Shown here in pieces: positions 27,444 through 35,153 of a stretch of 64,000 nucleotides of DNA (positions are counted from its first letter, which is position 1; every line of letters starts with the position of its first letter). Origin of the DNA: Geodermatophilaceae bacterium NBWT11. GTDB lineage: Bacteria; Actinomycetota; Actinomycetes; Mycobacteriales; Geodermatophilaceae. The DNA lies in NCBI GenBank assembly GCA_014218215.1, contig CP043652.1:2108001-2172000 (forward strand), given 5' to 3'. The position numbers and the translations under genes are program-made. The notes under the pieces were generated by a model, which saw only the letters and a program-made list of their open reading frames with translations, searched no databases and was not told where the DNA came from.

Positions 27444-29081
27444 ATGAGCTCCACGCACGAGGTGACCAACCAGGTGCCCCCGCTGGTCGGTCACGACCCC
27501 ATCGCCGGTGACACCGCGCTGGTCGAGGCCTGTCTGCGGCACGCCGACGAGCTGACCCTGGACTCCCTGGAGGAGCTCGGCGCGCTGGCCGGCAGCGAGC
27601 AGGCCGCGGAGTGGGGGCGGCTGGCCAACGAGAACCCGCCGCGGCTGCGCACCCACGACCGCACCGGGCACCGGGTCGACGAGGTCGAGTTCCACCCGGC
27701 GTGGCACGAGCTGATGGGCGCCGCCGTCGGCCACGGGCTGGCCGGGGCGCCGTGGGCACTGGCCGACGACCCCGAGCACCCCGACCCGCACGCACACGTC
27801 CGCCGGGCGGTGGGCTACCTGGGCTGGACGCAGGTGGAGATGGGGCACGCCTGCCCGGTGACGATGACGTACGCCGTCGTCCCCGCGCTGCGTCGGGCGC
27901 CCGAGCTCGCGGTGGTGTTCGAGCGCGGGCTGACCAGCACCTCCTACGAGGCCGGGCTGGCCGATCCGCGCACCAAGGCCGGGCTGGTCGCCGGGATGGG
28001 GATGACCGAGAAGCAGGGCGGCTCCGACGTGCGGGCCACCACCACCCGCGCCGTGGCCCAGCCCGACGGCACCTACGCGCTCACCGGGCACAAGTGGTTC
28101 ACCTCGGCGCCGATGAGCGACCTGTTCCTCGTGCTCGCGCAGCTGGAGGAGGGCGTGTCCTGCTTCCTGGTGCCCCGGATGCTGCCCGACGGCGACCGCA
28201 ACGTGTTCCGCCTGCAGCGGCTCAAGGACAAGCTCGGCGACCGCTCCAACGCCAGCAGCGAGGTGGAGTTCGACGGCACCGCCGGCTGGCTGGTCGGTGA
28301 GCCCGGCCGCGGCGTGCCGGCGATCCTGGAGATGGTGGCCACCACCCGGCTGGACTGCGTGCTCGGCTCGGCGGCCACCGTGCGGGCGGCGCTGACCCAG
28401 GCGCTGCACCACGCCCGGCACCGGGAGGCCTTCGGCGCCCGGCTGGTCGACCAGCCGCTGATGCAGAACGTGCTCGCCGACCTGGCCGTGGAGAGCGAGG
28501 CCGCCACCGCGCTGGCGATCCGGCTGGCCGCCGCCCAGGACGCCGGGGAGGCCGACTTCCTGCGGCTGGCCGGGGCCGCGGCGAAGTTCGCCGTCTGCAA
28601 GCGGACGCCGACCGTGGTCGCCGAGGCCCTCGAGGTGCTCGGCGGCAACGGCTACGTCGAGGAGTCGGTGCTGCCGCGGCTCTACCGGCAGGCGCCGCTG
28701 AACTCGATCTGGGAGGGCTCGGGCAACGTCATCGCCCTCGACGTGCTGCGGGCGATGGACCGCCGCTCGGAGTCCGCCGAGGCCGTGCTGGCCGAGATCG
28801 AGGCCGCCACCGGCGCCGACGACCGGTACGACACGGCCGCCGCCCGGCTGCACGCCGAGCTCGCCGACCCCGAGCAGCTGCCCTTCCGCGCCCGGCGGGT
28901 CGCCGAGCTGCTGGCCCTGTGCCTGCAGGGCTCGCTGCTGCTCCAGCACGCCCCGGGCGCCGTCGCCGACGCCTTCTGCGCCACCCGGCTGGGCGGTGAC
29001 TGGGGCTCCGTCCTCGGCACGCTGCCCGCCGGCACCGCGACCGCCGAGATCGTCGACCGCGCGGTGGTCGCCCCGGCCTGA
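27444..29081 (+). CDS. aidB: AidB-type acyl-CoA dehydrogenase
   Basis: A 545-residue flavoprotein with a clear AidB identity. It shares the N-terminal THEVTNQVPPL, LGRLANENPPRLR, FHPAWHELM, MGMTEKQGGSDVRATTTRA, GHKWFTSAPMSD, RLKDKLGDRSNAS and LGGNGYVEES segments with E. coli AidB. AidB is induced by alkylation damage in E. coli, binds DNA and FAD, and has weak dehydrogenase activity. The gene stands alone between an SRPBCC gene and a DUF1992 gene. No Ada-type regulator is nearby. Confidence 0.93.
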   Translation: MSSTHEVTNQVPPLVGHDPIAGDTALVEACLRHADELTLDSLEELGALAGSEQAAEWGRLANENPPRLRTHDRTGHRVDEVEFHPAWHELMGAAVGHGLAGAPWALADDPEHPDPHAHVRRAVGYLGWTQVEMGHACPVTMTYAVVPALRRAPELAVVFERGLTSTSYEAGLADPRTKAGLVAGMGMTEKQGGSDVRATTTRAVAQPDGTYALTGHKWFTSAPMSDLFLVLAQLEEGVSCFLVPRMLPDGDRNVFRLQRLKDKLGDRSNASSEVEFDGTAGWLVGEPGRGVPAILEMVATTRLDCVLGSAATVRAALTQALHHARHREAFGARLVDQPLMQNVLADLAVESEAATALAIRLAAAQDAGEADFLRLAGAAAKFAVCKRTPTVVAEALEVLGGNGYVEESVLPRLYRQAPLNSIWEGSGNVIALDVLRAMDRRSESAEAVLAEIEAATGADDRYDTAAARLHAELADPEQLPFRARRVAELLALCLQGSLLLQHAPGAVADAFCATRLGGDWGSVLGTLPAGTATAEIVDRAVVAPA

Positions 29082-29100
29082 GGCTGGGAAGCTCGAGCGG

Positions 29101-29574
29101 GTGACGCAGCGCAAGCCCGAGGGGGTCTCGTTCGAGACCTGGGTCGAGCACCAGATCCGGACGGCGGACGAGCGGGGCGAGTTCGCCGACCTGCCCGGCG
29201 CCGGCAAGCCGCTCCCGAAGCGGGACGGCCCGGAGGACGCGTACTCCTGGGCACTGTCCTGGGCCCGCCGGCAGGAGCCCGACGCCACCTTCCTGCCGCC
29301 GTCCCTGGCGCTGCGCCGGGAGTACGACGACCTGCCCGCGCGACTGGCCACGCTGCGCGAGGAGTCGCAGGTCCGGGCTGCGATCGCCGAGTTCAACGGC
29401 CGGGTCGCCGCGGCCTGGCGGCAGCCGCTGGACGGGCCGCCGGTCGTCGTCCCGATGCGGGAGGAGGAGGCGGCGGTCGAGGTGTGGCGGGCCTCCCGGC
29501 CGCCGGAGCCCGAGCCGGAGGAGCCGGCGCCGGAGCCCGTCGTCCGCACCCGGTGGTGGCGCCGGACCCGGTGA
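29101..29574 (+). CDS. DUF1992 (DnaJ-homologue C28-like) protein
   Basis: A 157-residue protein with the DUF1992 signature: FETWVEHQIRTADERGEFADLPGAGKPL at residues about 10-37, followed by SLALRREYDDL. The C-terminal third is acidic and Pro-rich, then basic (RTRWWRRTR). Family function is unknown. GTG 29101 is 19 bases after the aidB stop, so co-transcription is likely, although GAAGCT seven bases upstream could also serve as a leaderless -10. Confidence 0.8.
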   Translation: MTQRKPEGVSFETWVEHQIRTADERGEFADLPGAGKPLPKRDGPEDAYSWALSWARRQEPDATFLPPSLALRREYDDLPARLATLREESQVRAAIAEFNGRVAAAWRQPLDGPPVVVPMREEEAAVEVWRASRPPEPEPEEPAPEPVVRTRWWRRTR

Positions 29575-29612
29575 CACCGGTGCGGCTCACTGTCGGTCGG
29601 GGAGCCCGGGTC

Positions 29613-29618
29613 TAGCGT
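29613..29618 (+). promoter_or_regulatory. -10 element of the GNAT gene (leaderless)
   Basis: TAGCGT lies seven bases before ATG 29626, which decides that start over the GTG at 29617. Confidence 0.5.
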
Positions 29619-29625
29619 GGTGACG

Positions 29626-30270
29626 ATGTCGATCGAGGAGCAGCGCCGGGCGGTCCCCGTGCCCGGCAGCTCCCTGGTGACCCCCCGGTTGCGGCTCCGA
29701 CCGGTCCGCGCGGGGGACGGCGACGACGTCGTCGCCCTGCACGGGGACGCCGAGGTGATGCGCCACCTGGGCACCGGCCACCCCGTCCCGCCGGCCCGGG
29801 TGCGCGGGCGTGACCTGCCCCGGCTCCTGGCCAACCACGGCGCGCACCCGCTGGGCTGCTGGGCCGCCGAGGACCGGGCGACCGACGCCTTCGTCGGGTG
29901 GTTCGAGCTGCGACCGATGGCCACCACGCCGGTCGTCGCCGTCGAGCTGGGCTACCGGCTGCGACGCGCTGCCTGGGGTCGCGGGCTGGCCACCGAGGGC
30001 GCCCGCGCGCTGGTCGAGGCGGTGTTCACCGGCACCGACGTCGACGAGGTGGTGGCCACCACGATGGCGGTGAACACCGGGTCGCGGCGGGTGATGGAGA
30101 AGGTCGGCCTGACCTGGCGGCGGACCGTGACCGAAGAGGCCCCCGGTCCCCTCCCCGGTGCCGAGCACGGCGAGGTCGAGTACTCCCTCGCCCGCGCCGA
30201 CTGGCGCCCGGCCCGCACCGAGCCGTTCCACCGCCGCCAGCCCCGCCGCTGGTCCACCCGCCGCCCCTGA
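29626..30270 (+). CDS. GNAT N-acetyltransferase (RimJ/RimL type)
   Basis: A 214-residue acetyltransferase. It opens with VTPRLRLRPVRAGD-type RimJ sequence. The acetyl-CoA loop is in ELGYRLRRAAWGRGLATEGARAL, and the C-terminal NTGSRRVMEKVGLTWRRT is typical. It uses acetyl-CoA to modify an amine on a protein or small molecule; the target is unknown. The stop lies one base before the convergent NUDIX gene's stop. Confidence 0.88.
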   Translation: MSIEEQRRAVPVPGSSLVTPRLRLRPVRAGDGDDVVALHGDAEVMRHLGTGHPVPPARVRGRDLPRLLANHGAHPLGCWAAEDRATDAFVGWFELRPMATTPVVAVELGYRLRRAAWGRGLATEGARALVEAVFTGTDVDEVVATTMAVNTGSRRVMEKVGLTWRRTVTEEAPGPLPGAEHGEVEYSLARADWRPARTEPFHRRQPRRWSTRRP

Positions 30271-30271
30271 C

Positions 30272-30802
30272 TCAGCTCCCGCGGTGCACGCGGAGGACGG
30301 CGTGGGCGGCCAGGGACGGGGCGTCGGTGAAGCGGCCCTCGCGCACCCGGGCGAGGAACTCGGCCTCGGTGACGAACGCGCTCACCATGTCGGCCTCGCT
30401 GACCTCGCGGGCGGTCGGACCCCGGGTGAGGTCGGTGGCCAGCCACAGGTCGAACTGCTGGGTCATGATCCCGGGCGCGAGGTCCAGGTGGGCCAGGTGC
30501 TCGAGCCGGCCGGCCCGCAGCCCGGTCTCCTCGGCGAGCTCGGCCCGGGCCAGCTCCTCCGCCGTCCCCGACGCGCCGGCCGGCCACCCGCCCTGCGGGA
30601 ACTCCCAGCTGCGCCGGCCGATCGGGTGCCGGTGCTGCTCGACCAGCCAGAACCCGTCGCGCTCGGCCGGCACCACCATCGCGAAGTCCGGGCGCTCGAC
30701 CACCCCGTACACGCTGGTGGAGCCGTCGGCCAGCACGACGGTGTCCTCCCGGACCGTCGTCCAGGGGTTCCGGTAGACCTCGCGACTGCCCGTGGTGCGC
30801 AC
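30272..30802 (-). CDS. NUDIX hydrolase (ADP-ribose pyrophosphatase-like)
   Basis: A 176-residue NUDIX protein. The box segment GGWPAGASGTAEELARAELAEETGL (spans 25 residues; key parts GGW, AEEL, AELAEETGL) keeps the catalytic EExG. The usual Arg of REL reads Ala. The layout (VYGVVERPDF, LVEQHRHP, WEFPQGG) is that of ADP-sugar pyrophosphatases. ATG 30802 is the first good start. It is convergent with the GNAT gene. Confidence 0.88.
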   Translation of the reverse strand: MRTTGSREVYRNPWTTVREDTVVLADGSTSVYGVVERPDFAMVVPAERDGFWLVEQHRHPIGRRSWEFPQGGWPAGASGTAEELARAELAEETGLRAGRLEHLAHLDLAPGIMTQQFDLWLATDLTRGPTAREVSEADMVSAFVTEAEFLARVREGRFTDAPSLAAHAVLRVHRGS

Positions 30803-30929
30803 CCCGGCAGCGTGGCAGCAACGCGCCCGGGTGACCCGGTCGGGTGACGCTCCAGGTGTTTCGGACGAATGTGGCCCGTATCGTCCTCGTCACACGGGCC
30901 GGTGCGGCCCCGACGGGGGGAGCAGCGGG

Positions 30930-32693
30930 GTGTTCGGACTCGGTGCCCGGGACGGCGCAGCGCCGCTCGCCGCGGTGCTGGACACCCTGCCGGCGGCCAC
31001 CGTCGTCATCGACGGCTCCTTCACGATGCTCGCGGTGAACGCGGCCTGGCGGCGGGCCGGGGGCACGATGCTCGAGCCGGGCAGCGAGATCTCGCTGGAC
31101 GGCGACTCCTACCCCGACGCGCTGGACCGGGTGCTCCCGCCGCCCGAGCGGGCCCGGCTGGTGACCGCGCTGCGCGGGCTGCGCGCCACCGGGGAACCCA
31201 CCGAGGTGCTCCGGTTCGCCGTCAGCGGTGCGTCGGGGGTCGTCTGGACCCAGTGGCAGGCGGCCGCGCTGCCGGAGGACGCCGGGCCCGGCGGAGCGCT
31301 CTTCGTCGTCACGCACACCGACATCACCGAGCTGGTCCGGCGGGAGCAGGAGCTGGCCTGGCGGGCCGGGCACGACGACCTCACCGGGCTCCCCGGGCGC
31401 AGCCGGCTGCACGAGCTCGTCGGCGAGGTGGTCGACGCCGGGGCCGGGGCCGCGGTCCTCTTCCTCGACGTCGACGGCTTCAAGAACGTCAACGACAGCC
31501 TCGGCCACCGGGCCGGCGACGAGCTGCTCACCCAGGTCGCCGCCCGGCTGGAGCGCCGCACCCGCCCCGGGGACGTCGTGGGCCGGGTGGGCGGCGACGA
31601 GTTCCTGGTGCTGGCCCGGGACTGCGACGTCGACGGTGCGGTGGCCATCGCCGAACGGCTCCGGGCGGCCTTCGAGGAGCCGTTCCTGCTGGGCGTCGAG
31701 CGGGTGTCGCTGACCGCGAGCGTCGGCATCTCGGTGACCCCGTGCCCCTCCGGGGCGGCCGCGGCCGACGACGGCGAGCCCCCGGCCGACGGCCTCATCG
31801 GCGACGCCGACGCCGCGATGTACGCCGCCAAGTCCGCCGGGCGCGACCGCACCGTCGTCTTCAGCACCGAGCTGCGGCAGGCCGCGCGCTGGCGGCTGGA
31901 GGTGTCCTCCCGGCTGGGCGACCCGGCCACGTACGCCGAGCTCGTCGTCCACTACCAGCCCATCGTGCACCTGCCCTCGGACCGGATCACCGGCCTGGAG
32001 GCGCTGGTCCGCTGGCAGCACCCCCGTCGCGGGCTGCTGCTGCCCGACGAGTTCGTCCCCCTGGCCGAGGAGACCGGGACCGTCGTGCCGATGAGCCGCT
32101 GGCTGCTGCACGAGGTCTGCCGGCAGGGCGCGGCCTGGTCGGCCGCGGGCACCCCGGTGGTCATCGGGGTCAACGTCTCCGCCCGGCACTTCGGCGCCGG
32201 GACCCTCGTGCAGGACGTGGTCGCCGCACTCACCGCCGCCGGCCTGCCGCCGTCCCAGCTGGTGCTGGAGCTGACCGAGACCGCGCTGGCCGACGAGCCG
32301 CACACGGTGGCCGCGCAGCTGCTGGAGCTCGACGCACTGGGCGTCAGCATCGCGGTCGACGACTTCGGCACCGGCTGGTCGACGCTGGCCCGGCTGCTCG
32401 CCCTGCCGCTGGACACCCTCAAGATCGACCGGTCGCTGCTGGACGCGGTCGACGGCATGAGCACCGACCAGGCGCACGGGGTGATGGCCGCCATCGTGGC
32501 GCTGGCCGACACCCTGGGCATCCGGGCGCTGGCCGAGGGGGTGGAGACCCCGGCGCACCTGGCCCGGGTGCGCGCGGCCGGCTGCGTCTTCGCCCAGGGC
32601 TGGCTGTTCGGCCGGCCGGTGCCGGCCGAGGAGCTGGGGCCGATGCTGGACGGGGTCGGGGAGCCGTGGGCGGACGTGGCCCGCGCGGGCTGA
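30930..32693 (+). CDS. PAS-GGDEF-EAL cyclic-di-GMP enzyme
   Basis: A 587-residue soluble signalling protein. A PAS-like domain (about 8-125) is followed by a GGDEF domain with an intact GGDEF at residues 221-225, and an EAL domain (about 335-575). The EAL domain keeps GLEALVRW, NVSARHF, ELTET, DDFGTG, LKID and AEGVET, so both diguanylate cyclase and phosphodiesterase sites look competent. GTG 30930 is chosen because GGGGGAG lies seven bases upstream; the frame is open further 5'. TATCGT (30879-30884) may be the -10. There are no membrane segments, so the signal is cytoplasmic. Confidence 0.92.
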   Translation: MFGLGARDGAAPLAAVLDTLPAATVVIDGSFTMLAVNAAWRRAGGTMLEPGSEISLDGDSYPDALDRVLPPPERARLVTALRGLRATGEPTEVLRFAVSGASGVVWTQWQAAALPEDAGPGGALFVVTHTDITELVRREQELAWRAGHDDLTGLPGRSRLHELVGEVVDAGAGAAVLFLDVDGFKNVNDSLGHRAGDELLTQVAARLERRTRPGDVVGRVGGDEFLVLARDCDVDGAVAIAERLRAAFEEPFLLGVERVSLTASVGISVTPCPSGAAAADDGEPPADGLIGDADAAMYAAKSAGRDRTVVFSTELRQAARWRLEVSSRLGDPATYAELVVHYQPIVHLPSDRITGLEALVRWQHPRRGLLLPDEFVPLAEETGTVVPMSRWLLHEVCRQGAAWSAAGTPVVIGVNVSARHFGAGTLVQDVVAALTAAGLPPSQLVLELTETALADEPHTVAAQLLELDALGVSIAVDDFGTGWSTLARLLALPLDTLKIDRSLLDAVDGMSTDQAHGVMAAIVALADTLGIRALAEGVETPAHLARVRAAGCVFAQGWLFGRPVPAEELGPMLDGVGEPWADVARAG

Positions 32694-32718
32694 CCGCGCG
32701 GCTGGGACGATCCCCGAC

Positions 32719-33555
32719 GTGGCCTTCCCCGCGATCGCGCGTCGCTCCCGCCGGGCCACCTCCCCGGCGGGTCCCCCCTCCCGGGTGACCGCCCCGGCGG
32801 ACCGGCCCTCCGGGACCACCGACGACACACCGACCCGGCACACTGCGGAGGTGACCGTGACCGAGAGCCCCGACGTCGAGAGCGGCTGGGAGCCCAGCAC
32901 GGAGGCGTCGCCCGCCCGTCCGCGGCCCTCCCTGGACCTGCTGGTCTGGGACGCACCCAACATCGACATGACCCTGGCGACCGTCATCGGCGCCCGGCCC
33001 ACCGCGGCGTCGCGCCCCCGGTTCGACGCCATCGCGTCCTGGTTCGTCAACGGCGCCGGCGACCCGGCCGGCAGCGGCTCCGACGACGTCGAGGCCTGCG
33101 TCTTCGCCAACGTGCCCCCGCAGCACGTCACCACCCTGCGCGGCTGGGTCGAGGCGCTGCGCAGCTTCGGCTACTCGGTCTTCGCCCGCCCCAAGAGCCG
33201 CCCGGACGACGACATCGACCAGTCGATGCTCGACCACATCGAGGTCCGCGCCGCCAGCCACGACCTGCGTCGGCTGGTCGTCTTCTCCGGTGACGGCCGC
33301 AACTTCGCCGAGCCGCTGGAGACCCTGGCCCGCAGCGGCACCGAGGTCGTCGTCGTCGCCTTCTCCGAGGTCGCCGGTTACGCGCTGAGCTCGGACCTGC
33401 TGCGCTTCGTCGACATCGAGGACGTCCCCGGCGCCTTCGCCGCCCCGCTGGACCGGGTCCGGCTGGACTCCCTGCCGGTGGACGGTGCCTGGCTGCGGCC
33501 GACCAAGAGCCTGCGCGAGGCGGCTGCGGCGTTCGTGGCGAAGCGGTCCACGTGA
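32719..33555 (+). CDS. NYN-domain (LabA/DUF88-like) putative ribonuclease
   Basis: A 278-residue protein. The first 70 residues are disordered. The NYN/PIN-like domain (about 72-250) begins LDLLVWDAPNIDM, with the first conserved Asp, and contains DDDIDQSMLDHIEVRA and VVFSGDGRNFAEPLETL. The last usually reads SGDxDF; here the second Asp is Asn. GTG 32719 has GACGAT seven bases upstream; GTG 32851 (after CACACT, six-base gap) would remove 44 disordered residues and is a fair alternative. The end overlaps the phospholipase-D-like gene as GTGA. NYN domains cut structured RNA in some proteins; activity here is not proven. Confidence 0.78.
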   Translation: MAFPAIARRSRRATSPAGPPSRVTAPADRPSGTTDDTPTRHTAEVTVTESPDVESGWEPSTEASPARPRPSLDLLVWDAPNIDMTLATVIGARPTAASRPRFDAIASWFVNGAGDPAGSGSDDVEACVFANVPPQHVTTLRGWVEALRSFGYSVFARPKSRPDDDIDQSMLDHIEVRAASHDLRRLVVFSGDGRNFAEPLETLARSGTEVVVVAFSEVAGYALSSDLLRFVDIEDVPGAFAAPLDRVRLDSLPVDGAWLRPTKSLREAAAAFVAKRST

Positions 33556-35108
33556 GCGCCGAGGAGGTCGGCACCACCACCGACCCGGACACCGGCGGCT
33601 TCTCCGCCGCCGTCCCCAGCCCGCGGGAGCCGGTCGACGACGACCCCACCCGCGGCAGCGTGCTGGTCCCGGGCGAGACCGTCTGGCGGATCGAGCGGGC
33701 CACCTCCCACGCGGTGTTCGTCGACGCCGCGGACTACTTCGCCACCCTCAAGCAGCTGATCCTGCGCGCGGAGAAGCAGGTGCTGTTCATCGGCTGGGAC
33801 TTCGACCCGCGGATCCGGCTGGACCCCCGCACCCCCGGCAGGGGCCGCGACGACCGGGTCGGCCGGGTGCTGGAGCAGGTCGTGCAGGACAAGCCCGACC
33901 TGTTCGTCGGCGTCCTGCAGTGGGACCTGGGCATGTTCGAGGCCCTCGGCCGCGGTCTGGTGCCGATCGTGCTGCTGAACCGGCGCACCTCCGACCGCTT
34001 CCAGATGAAGGTCGACGCGCACCACCCGCTCGCCGGCGCGCACCACCAGAAGATCGTGGTGGTCGACGACTCGCTGGCCTTCGCCGGCGGCATCGACGTC
34101 ACCGCCGACCGCTGGGACGACAGCCGGCACCTGGACCGCAACCGGTACCGGCACCGCCCCCGGTCCCGGCGCTCCACCCAGCCCTGGCACGACGTGACCA
34201 GCCTGGTGTCCGGGCCCGCGGCGAAGGCCCTGGGCGAGCTCGCGCGGCGGCGCTGGGCGGCCGGCACCGGCCAGCAGCTGGACCCGGTCGAGGGCATCGA
34301 GCACGCCTGGCCCGAGCAGGTGCCGGTGCTGCTGCGCGACGTCGACGTGGCCATCTCCCGCACCCGCCCGGAGTTCCGGGAGTGGGAGCTGGTGCACGAG
34401 ATCGAGGACCTGTGGCTGGCCAGCATCGCCAGCGCGCAGACCTGCGTCTACATCGAGAGCCAGTACTTCGCCAACCGCCGGGTGGCCGAGGCCATCGCCG
34501 CCCGGCTCGGTGAGGACGACGGGCCCGAGTTCGTCGTGGTCAACCCCGAGACCGCCGACGGCTGGCTCGAGGAGAAGGCCATGGGCACCGCCCGGGCCAA
34601 GCTGCTGCGGATGGTCCGCGAGGCCGACGTGCACGGCCGGTTCCGGCTCTACGTCCCGGTCACCGCGACCCGGCAGCCGATCTACGTGCACGCCAAGGTG
34701 TGCGTCGTCGACGACCGGCTGCTGCGGATCGGGTCCTCCAACCTGAACAACCGCTCGATGGGCACCGACACCGAGTGCGACCTGACGATCGAGGCGACCG
34801 CCGACGACCCGCGGCGGGAGGAGATCGCCGGTTCCGTGCTCGGCATGCGCGACCGGTTGCTGGCCGAGCACCTCGACGTCACCCCCGACGAGGTGGCTGC
34901 CGCGATCGCCGGGCACGACGGCTCGCTGGTGGCGGCGGTGGAGTCCCTCGTGCGTGCCGAGGGCCGGTCGCTGGCGCCCTTCGAGATCCCCGAGCAGGGC
35001 CTGCTCGACACGGTGCTGGCCGACACCGAGCTGCTGGACCCCGAGACCACGCCCAACCGCGCCCAGCGGGTGGTCGCCCGGTTCCAGCGGCGCGGGCACC
35101 ACGGCTGA
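33552..35108 (+). CDS. phospholipase D-like protein (cardiolipin-synthase superfamily)
   Basis: A 518-residue protein with two complete HKD motifs: HHQKIVVVDDSLAFAGGID (about residue 160) and VHAKVCVVDDRLLRIGSSN (about residue 380). Each HxKxxxxD is followed by the usual small-residue turn, so the two halves can form one active site. Relatives make or cleave phosphodiester bonds in phospholipids. There is no N-terminal transmembrane anchor, unlike typical Cls proteins, so a soluble PLD is more likely. GTG 33552 overlaps the NYN stop, implying coupled synthesis. Confidence 0.9.
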   Translation: MSAEEVGTTTDPDTGGFSAAVPSPREPVDDDPTRGSVLVPGETVWRIERATSHAVFVDAADYFATLKQLILRAEKQVLFIGWDFDPRIRLDPRTPGRGRDDRVGRVLEQVVQDKPDLFVGVLQWDLGMFEALGRGLVPIVLLNRRTSDRFQMKVDAHHPLAGAHHQKIVVVDDSLAFAGGIDVTADRWDDSRHLDRNRYRHRPRSRRSTQPWHDVTSLVSGPAAKALGELARRRWAAGTGQQLDPVEGIEHAWPEQVPVLLRDVDVAISRTRPEFREWELVHEIEDLWLASIASAQTCVYIESQYFANRRVAEAIAARLGEDDGPEFVVVNPETADGWLEEKAMGTARAKLLRMVREADVHGRFRLYVPVTATRQPIYVHAKVCVVDDRLLRIGSSNLNNRSMGTDTECDLTIEATADDPRREEIAGSVLGMRDRLLAEHLDVTPDEVAAAIAGHDGSLVAAVESLVRAEGRSLAPFEIPEQGLLDTVLADTELLDPETTPNRAQRVVARFQRRGHHG

Positions 35109-35139
35109 CCCGACCTCGGGGCCGGTGACCCCGGCGGGT

Positions 35140-35145
35140 TAGGGT
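35140..35145 (+). promoter_or_regulatory. -10 element of the ABC exporter operon (leaderless)
   Basis: TAGGGT lies eight bases before ATG 35154. No ribosome site is present. Confidence 0.45.
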
Positions 35146-35153
35146 CCCCTCAC

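Noticed and set aside
26619-29927. 1102-codon minus-strand open frame
   Set aside because: It covers cinA, AidB and others in antisense and shows no domain signatures.
30841-30929. c-di-GMP riboswitch before the GGDEF-EAL gene
   Set aside because: No GEMM-type tetraloop or receptor motifs were recognisable in the short leader.
29952-33134. 1060-codon minus-strand open frame
   Set aside because: It overlaps the NUDIX and GGDEF-EAL genes with no recognisable motif of its own.
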